From contig JANYJT010000112.1 of assembly GCA_025358395.1 (NCBI GenBank), positions 1-15,220 on the forward strand: a DNA stretch of 15,220 nt, given 5' to 3'. Position 1 is the stretch's first letter, and every line of letters starts with the position of its first letter. This DNA comes from Bacteroidia bacterium (lineage in GTDB: Bacteria; Bacteroidota; Bacteroidia; Bacteroidales; Prolixibacteraceae). The translations under genes were made by a program, and so were the position numbers. The notes below the pieces were generated by a model, which saw only the letters and a list, made by a program, of their open reading frames with translations, was not told the DNA's origin and did no database searches. Below, one piece after another: positions 13,302 to 15,220 of the stretch.

Positions 13302-15220
13302 ATGGAATCTTCAGGCATTAATACATTTTTAGAAAGTTTTAAGACTCTGATGAAAGATTGCACAGTCCAGATTCCGGAGGCGGATCTTCCCATGGTGCAA
13401 AAAGCTATGGATCATGCGATTCTATCGCTGGGAGAGTCCAAATGGGAAAATGGAGAGTATATACTTCAGCATTCAATTTCTGTTGGCAGAATTTCAGTGC
13501 TGGAACTGGGGCTTTCGACAGACTCATTGGTAGCTTGCTTGTTGCACAATGTTTTTGACAAGCCGGAAATTTCATTTTCAGCCTCTGATATCAAAAAGGA
13601 GTACAGGGCCGGTGTGGCCGAGATTTTGGAAGGGATCATCAAAATCAACTCTCTGAATACTGACAATATTGCTATTCACAGTGAGAATTTCAGGCGGCTG
13701 ATGATGGCACTCTCAGGCGATGTACGTGTAATCCTGATCAAAATTGCAGATCAGCTTCAGGATATGCGCACGCTTGACAATCTGCCGGTCGAGCTTCAGC
13801 AGCGCATATCGATCGATTCCTGGCATCTGTATGCACCACTTGCACACCGACTGGGATTGTACAAAATAAACTCTGAGTTACAGGATCTTTCACTTAAATA
13901 CCTGCATCCCGAAGAGTACCGGCATATTGTTGAAAAATTGCAGGAGACAACCATCGAAAGGGCCAATTTTGTTTCGGCTTTTGTCAAACCGATTGAGAAA
14001 AAACTGAAAAGCCGCGGTTTTGATTTCGAAATGAAAGCCCGTACCAAGTCGATTTTCTCCATCTGGAGCAAGATGAAAAAACAGGAGGTCGATTTTCACG
14101 AGGTATACGATCTTTTTGCCATCCGGGTCATCCTGAATTCAAAACCCGAAAATGAGAAAGCCGAGTGCTGGCAGGTGTTCTCTGTGGTCACTGAAGAATA
14201 TCTTTCGAATCCCGAAAGACTGCGTGACTGGATCACATTCCCAAAATCGAATGGTTATGAGTCGCTGCATACCACTGTGCTTGGCCCTGATAAAAAATGG
14301 GTGGAAGTGCAGATTCGTACCCGGAGGATGGATGATGTCGCCGAAAACGGACTGGCCTCGCATTGGCGATACAAGGAGGGGAAAGCCGGCGGAAAGGAGT
14401 TGGACGAATGGCTGAAAAACATTCGTGAGGTTCTTGAAAACCCGTTGCTGAGTCCGGCAGATTTTATTGAAGATTTCAAGGTCAATATTTACGACGATGA
14501 GATATTTGTCTTCACACCCAAAGGAGACCTGATTAAACTGAGGGCTGGCGCGACTTTGCTCGATTTTGCTTACGAAATACACTCTCACATCGGCGACCAT
14601 TGCGTTGGAGGGAAAGTCAACGGCAAACTGGTAACATTGAAATACCAGTTGAAAAATGGCGACCAGCCTACCGTTGAAACCTCAAACAATCAGAAGCCAA
14701 AGCTCGACTGGCTCGAATTTGTGGTCACCTCAAAAGCCAAGTCGCGAATTAAAGCCAGTCTGAACGAGGAGCAGAAGCGCGAATCTGAAAATGGCAAAGA
14801 GATTCTGCACCGAAAATTTAAGAACTGGAAAATAGAACTGAACGATCAGGTGATCCGCGATCTGCTGAAGCACTACAAGCTAAAACTGGCTTCAGAATTA
14901 TATTTCCAGATCTCTAGTGGCAAGATTGATCCATTGGGGATCAAAGAGGTTATCACGGAACATGAAGAGGAGAGTCCCAAAGAGCGTCTATCTGAAATAT
15001 TGGCACCATCAGAAATTAAGGAGCTATCATTTGATTCGGGCGATGATTTTCTGGTGATCGACAATGACCTGAAGAATGTCATCTACAAGCTGGCCTCTTG
15101 CTGCAATCCTATTTTTGGAGATGACATATTTGGATTTGTCACCATTCGCGAAGGGATCAAAATTCACAGATTGACCTGTCCGAATGCCAAACAGATGACC
15201 GACAGGTATCCCTACCGGCT
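13302..15220 (+). CDS. relA: Long RelA/SpoT homologue, probable (p)ppGpp synthetase with degenerate hydrolase site (3' end outside window)
   Basis: 639 complete codons from ATG 13302 to the window edge; about 100 residues are missing. Domains in order: HD hydrolase-like (about 40-200), synthetase (about 245-375), TGS (about 405-465), helical region, and zinc-finger/CC domain (LASCCNPIFGDDIFGF..IHRLTC), with the ACT domain cut off. The synthetase keeps Asp270 (VYDLFAIRV), PKSNGYESLHTTV and Glu335 (VEVQIRT), with RLRD in the charge motif, close to the RxKD type. In the HD domain His57 and His82 remain, but the HDxxED motif reads HNVFDK (Asp to Asn83, Glu to Asp86, Asp to Lys87), and ADRLHNM reads ADQLQDM (Asn to Asp154). 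Synthesis of (p)ppGpp from GTP/GDP and ATP is expected; hydrolysis is unlikely. A separate SpoT-like hydrolase should exist elsewhere. Confidence 0.92.
   Translation, partial: MESSGINTFLESFKTLMKDCTVQIPEADLPMVQKAMDHAILSLGESKWENGEYILQHSISVGRISVLELGLSTDSLVACLLHNVFDKPEISFSASDIKKEYRAGVAEILEGIIKINSLNTDNIAIHSENFRRLMMALSGDVRVILIKIADQLQDMRTLDNLPVELQQRISIDSWHLYAPLAHRLGLYKINSELQDLSLKYLHPEEYRHIVEKLQETTIERANFVSAFVKPIEKKLKSRGFDFEMKARTKSIFSIWSKMKKQEVDFHEVYDLFAIRVILNSKPENEKAECWQVFSVVTEEYLSNPERLRDWITFPKSNGYESLHTTVLGPDKKWVEVQIRTRRMDDVAENGLASHWRYKEGKAGGKELDEWLKNIREVLENPLLSPADFIEDFKVNIYDDEIFVFTPKGDLIKLRAGATLLDFAYEIHSHIGDHCVGGKVNGKLVTLKYQLKNGDQPTVETSNNQKPKLDWLEFVVTSKAKSRIKASLNEEQKRESENGKEILHRKFKNWKIELNDQVIRDLLKHYKLKLASELYFQISSGKIDPLGIKEVITEHEEESPKERLSEILAPSEIKELSFDSGDDFLVIDNDLKNVIYKLASCCNPIFGDDIFGFVTIREGIKIHRLTCPNAKQMTDRYPYR

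Noticed and set aside
14139..14600. 153-aa minus-strand ORF inside the relA/spoT gene
   Set aside because: It lies opposite highly conserved synthetase and TGS codons and shows no recognisable motif, so it is a shadow ORF.

Overview
This is a chromosomal stretch of a Bacteroidota bacterium, probably of the Bacteroidales/Marinilabiliales side. The evidence is a secreted protease ending in a type IX secretion (Por) C-terminal sorting domain, TAnnTTTG-type promoter elements without clear Shine-Dalgarno sites, a bacterial CE15 glucuronoyl esterase, a butyrate kinase, and low-GC intergenic regions filled with short-period repeats. The taxon call is inference from gene content, not from a marker gene.

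Layout. 1-171 (+) is the end of butyrate kinase. 222-1478 (+) is a secreted CE15 glucuronoyl methylesterase and 1528-3723 (+) a T9SS-exported trypsin-like (lysyl-endopeptidase-type) protease. 3760-7118 (+) is a complete iron-complex/cobalamin-type ABC importer: lipoprotein binding protein, FecCD/BtuC permease, ATPase. It is followed convergently by a YhcH/YjgK/YiaL protein (7096-7551, -), which is divergent from a DMT/EamA transporter (7661-8569, +). An unknown acidic protein (8553-9065, -) and a predicted ATP-grasp protein (9248-10480, +) diverge from a 182-bp region built around inverted octamer arrays. 10542-12542 (-) holds sanA followed by a split YjjP/YjjB (ThrE-type) exporter. 12613-15220 (+) holds a CBM9-like protein and, 14 bp later, a long RelA/SpoT homologue cut by the window end.

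Function. The first third is oriented to the cell surface: two exported hydrolases (lignin-carbohydrate ester cleavage and proteolysis) and an importer for a metal chelate or corrinoid. The rest is transport, envelope and stress housekeeping. The RelA/SpoT homologue keeps its synthetase residues but has lost key residues of the HD hydrolase site, so it is predicted to make but not degrade (p)ppGpp.

No phage, transposon, CRISPR or defence island is visible and there is no gene-free stretch over 300 bp. The least expected signal is a set of degenerate tandem arrays with 7- or 8-bp periods: a heptamer array inside the ABC operon (4913-4989), an octamer array captured inside the ATPase gene (6936-7015), two inverted octamer arrays abutting divergent genes (9065-9104 and 9201-9240), and a heptamer array folded into a 34-bp stem between convergent genes (10463-10541). 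A fifth imperfect palindrome lies at 11822-11867.
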